From the NCBI GenBank assembly GCA_003243955.1, contig QHCE01000007.1, positions 1 through 56,612 on the forward strand: a DNA stretch of 56,612 bases. Direction: 5' to 3'. Shown here in pieces: positions 54,808-56,612 of the stretch (position 1 is its first letter; every line of letters begins with the position of its first letter). This DNA comes from Acidimicrobiales bacterium. Lineage in GTDB: Bacteria; Actinomycetota; Actinomycetes; Mycobacteriales; QHCE01. A program made the translations under genes and the position numbers. Under the pieces are notes generated by a model, which made no database searches, was not told where the DNA came from, and was given only the letters and a program-made list of their open reading frames with translations.

Positions 54808-56037
54808 GTGGCGAAAAAATTACGCGTACTATCAGTTTATGAAGGTTTTTTTGCTGGCGGTGCCAGAATTCTTCATAGTGATGTTCTCGTTGGCCTGGAA
54901 CGACAAGGTTCGCGTAATTTTGTGCTCAGCTTGAATGAAGTGATGCGGCGTGACGCGACCATTCAAAATATGAGAGAAAACAGCTGCTATCAGCATCTAA
55001 CTTCAGCTGGTATCATAGTGGACTCTCTGCGCCCCTATTCTGAGGAACTACCTGACCCGACAGTTTTTAACGAGGCGGAGCTACTACGCTTCGAGCAGTA
55101 TGCTAGCCGAGCCGATGTTATTCTCTCTCTTAAAGAACAGCCCCTGCATCTCATAAACCAAGCCAACACTGGCGGAAAACCCATTATTGTATGTTTGCAC
55201 CGATCTGATCCGGAGAATCAAGGTGCGGCGCTTTTCGAACTACAAAAGGCTATTCTCACTGGCCAGGTCGTAGCGTGTATATGCTGTGCTGAATCCACCA
55301 GGGACGCATACTTTCGAGCAGGGATTCCAGCGGAAAAACTACATGTTGTCACTAATGGAGTAAATTTACTGCGCTTCAAACCTGATCCGATTGGCCGGGT
55401 GCGGCTCCGGGCCGAGTTAGGTATACCACAAGAATCTCCGGTGGTGGTTTTTGCGGCTCGATACGATCGAATGAAAAATGTTCCGCTTTTTCTGCGCAGC
55501 GCAAAGCTGTATCTGGAGCAGGAACCGAAAGCGCATATCACCATGTGTGGTTCTGGGATGAGCTTTGATAATCAAGATCTCTATAAACACCTGACCAAAA
55601 TCTTTAAAAGTACCTCGGCTCTACTTGAGCGAATCCATCTGTTATCGATACGTCGCGACATTGAGGTGGTGTATGCGGCGGCTGACATCGTCACACTAAC
55701 CTCATCAGTCGGCGAGGCGTACCCGCTATCGCTGGTGGAAGGAATGATGTGTGGGGCGGTTCCCGTGGCTACTGACATAGGCGACAGTGCTGCAATTGTC
55801 ACTAATCGCGGAATTGTAGTATCCAGTAATCCTACTGCAATTGTATCGGCCTGGCAGCAGGCATACGTGCGGCGCGGCGAATTTGCCGCTACAGCGGCTC
55901 AGGATCGTAGCCTTTTCAGCAGAGAAAAAATGGTAGCGGCGTATTGGTTAATTATTCGTCGGTTGCACAAACAAAGCCAAGTTCGGAGTCCGCAGGGCCA
56001 GCCCAATAATGCAGACCTTGCTCCGGCTGTGGCATAA
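54808..56037 (+). CDS. family 4 glycosyltransferase
   Basis: A 409-residue GT-B enzyme. The N-terminal domain begins LRVLSVYEGFFAGGARILHS; the C-terminal domain has HVVTNGVNLLRFKPD, VFAARYDRMKNVPLFLRSA and the donor-binding SVGEAYPLSLVEGMMCGAVPVATDIG with the E-x(7)-E pattern near residue 306. The donor and acceptor sugars are unknown; neighbours suggest cell-wall or exopolysaccharide synthesis. GTG 54808 follows GGGGG. The gene and its 214-base upstream spacer are richer in A and T than the housekeeping genes, which may mean transfer. Confidence 0.85.
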   Translation: MAKKLRVLSVYEGFFAGGARILHSDVLVGLERQGSRNFVLSLNEVMRRDATIQNMRENSCYQHLTSAGIIVDSLRPYSEELPDPTVFNEAELLRFEQYASRADVILSLKEQPLHLINQANTGGKPIIVCLHRSDPENQGAALFELQKAILTGQVVACICCAESTRDAYFRAGIPAEKLHVVTNGVNLLRFKPDPIGRVRLRAELGIPQESPVVVFAARYDRMKNVPLFLRSAKLYLEQEPKAHITMCGSGMSFDNQDLYKHLTKIFKSTSALLERIHLLSIRRDIEVVYAAADIVTLTSSVGEAYPLSLVEGMMCGAVPVATDIGDSAAIVTNRGIVVSSNPTAIVSAWQQAYVRRGEFAATAAQDRSLFSREKMVAAYWLIIRRLHKQSQVRSPQGQPNNADLAPAVA

Positions 56038-56086
56038 ATTGAAAGGAAATTAGAACTCTGTACACACCAAGTTATGATTCTGCCTT

Positions 56087-56612
56087 ATGACCTACGCGCA
56101 ATTGTCCGTAATTACCGCAGCGCATCCCGCTGCGTATCAATGGTTACGTGAAGCGGGAGCGTCCTTGCTGGATCAAACAGTGCCGCTGCAGTGGATAGTC
56201 GTAGCCGACGACTTCGATACGAATGGAGTGACCAACCAACTGGCTACACTACCGGAGCAGCTTCGAAAGCGCACTACTGTGTTAGCCACCGGAACGCTCG
56301 GTCTTGGTGCTGCGGTTGCTCGTACTGTAGCGCTGACGGAGGTCCGGACTCCCTGGTTGTCAATTTTGGACGCAGATGATCAGTGGTTACCAGGTGGGTT
56401 GGATACGCTATTAGCTGCGGCTACTACCCGGAATGTGAGTTGGGCAGTAGGTCGATGTGATGAGCTCACCCCCGCTGGCCGTCGCTCCCACCGTCCTGAC
56501 AGTTATGTTCCCAATCAGTATTTTTGGCGTGGGGAAACGCCGAGAGTGGTAGAAACCGGTTTATTACCCTGGCATGCCTGCGTCATGGTCGCCCGGGCAG
56601 CGGCGGTGCGGG
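56087..56612 (+). CDS. family 2-like glycosyltransferase, 3' end outside the window
   Basis: The frame is open from ATG 56087 to the end of the window (175 codons). It begins MTYAQLSVITAAHPAAYQWL and has VPLQWIVVADDFDT, then TPWLSILDADDQWLPGGLDT near residues 85-102, where DADD is the metal-binding D-x-D of GT-A enzymes. It follows the GT4 gene by 49 bases in the same direction, so the two probably act on the same glycan. Ribosome site not clear. Confidence 0.75.
   Translation, partial: MTYAQLSVITAAHPAAYQWLREAGASLLDQTVPLQWIVVADDFDTNGVTNQLATLPEQLRKRTTVLATGTLGLGAAVARTVALTEVRTPWLSILDADDQWLPGGLDTLLAAATTRNVSWAVGRCDELTPAGRRSHRPDSYVPNQYFWRGETPRVVETGLLPWHACVMVARAAAVR

Overview
The window is a chromosomal segment of an actinobacterium with moderately high GC. 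The sequence shows a complete 14-gene nuo operon, a ResA/CcdA/ResB/CcsB cytochrome c maturation set, an LpqY-SugABC-type sugar importer, BldC, DUF4229, a PcrA helicase with the actinobacterial C-terminal module, DUF6350 after sucCD, a lactate-dehydrogenase-like malate dehydrogenase and a dimeric NADP isocitrate dehydrogenase. From known gene orders this best fits Pseudonocardiales/Mycobacteriales; no species can be named from the sequence alone.

Layout. 63-2677 (minus): MFS permease, pyrE and pyrF. 2779-8649 (plus): histidine phosphatase, resA, a VIT-type iron transporter behind a probable DtxR/IdeR box, ccdA, resB and ccsB. 8870-9871: secreted NlpC/P60 hydrolase. 9926-14144 (minus): lpqY-sugA-sugB-sugC. 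14285-15071: bldC and a DUF4229 gene. 15302-31696: nuoA-N, mostly coupled by 1-4 base overlaps. 31697-35490: accessory islet with an AbiF-like HEPN protein and a likely upstream structured RNA, a second diverged copy of the nuoN tail, a wrecked MazEF-type pair, a small secreted protein and a DUF234-type ATPase. 35495-47185: chorismate mutase, pcrA, M23 peptidase, B12-binding protein, sucCD, DUF6350, flavodoxin, purN and purH. 47190-48809: VapBC and folD. 48874-51135: two tandem copies of an unrecognised gene, the second broken by one in-frame TAG. 51191-54593: rpsD, mdh and icd. 54808-end: the start of a glycosyltransferase locus of lower GC.

How the genes work together. Nuo, SucCD, Mdh and Icd form a TCA-cycle and respiratory core. 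The Res/Ccs proteins make c-type cytochromes. LpqY-SugABC brings in sugar, probably trehalose. PurN/PurH, PyrE/PyrF and FolD serve nucleotide and one-carbon metabolism. Three toxin systems, one degraded, lie in spacers between these conserved blocks.

The most unusual features are repeats inside conserved genes. A 15-base tandem repeat occurs in nuoB, nuoG and pcrA and is read in different frames. A palindrome family lies before nuoA and inside the nuoE and nuoG tails. A 165-bp element with terminal inverted repeats separates nuoJ from nuoK and is open for translation from end to end. Icd carries octapeptide repeats. Together with the AbiF/RNA islet flanked by nuoN tails, these are the signals most worth following.
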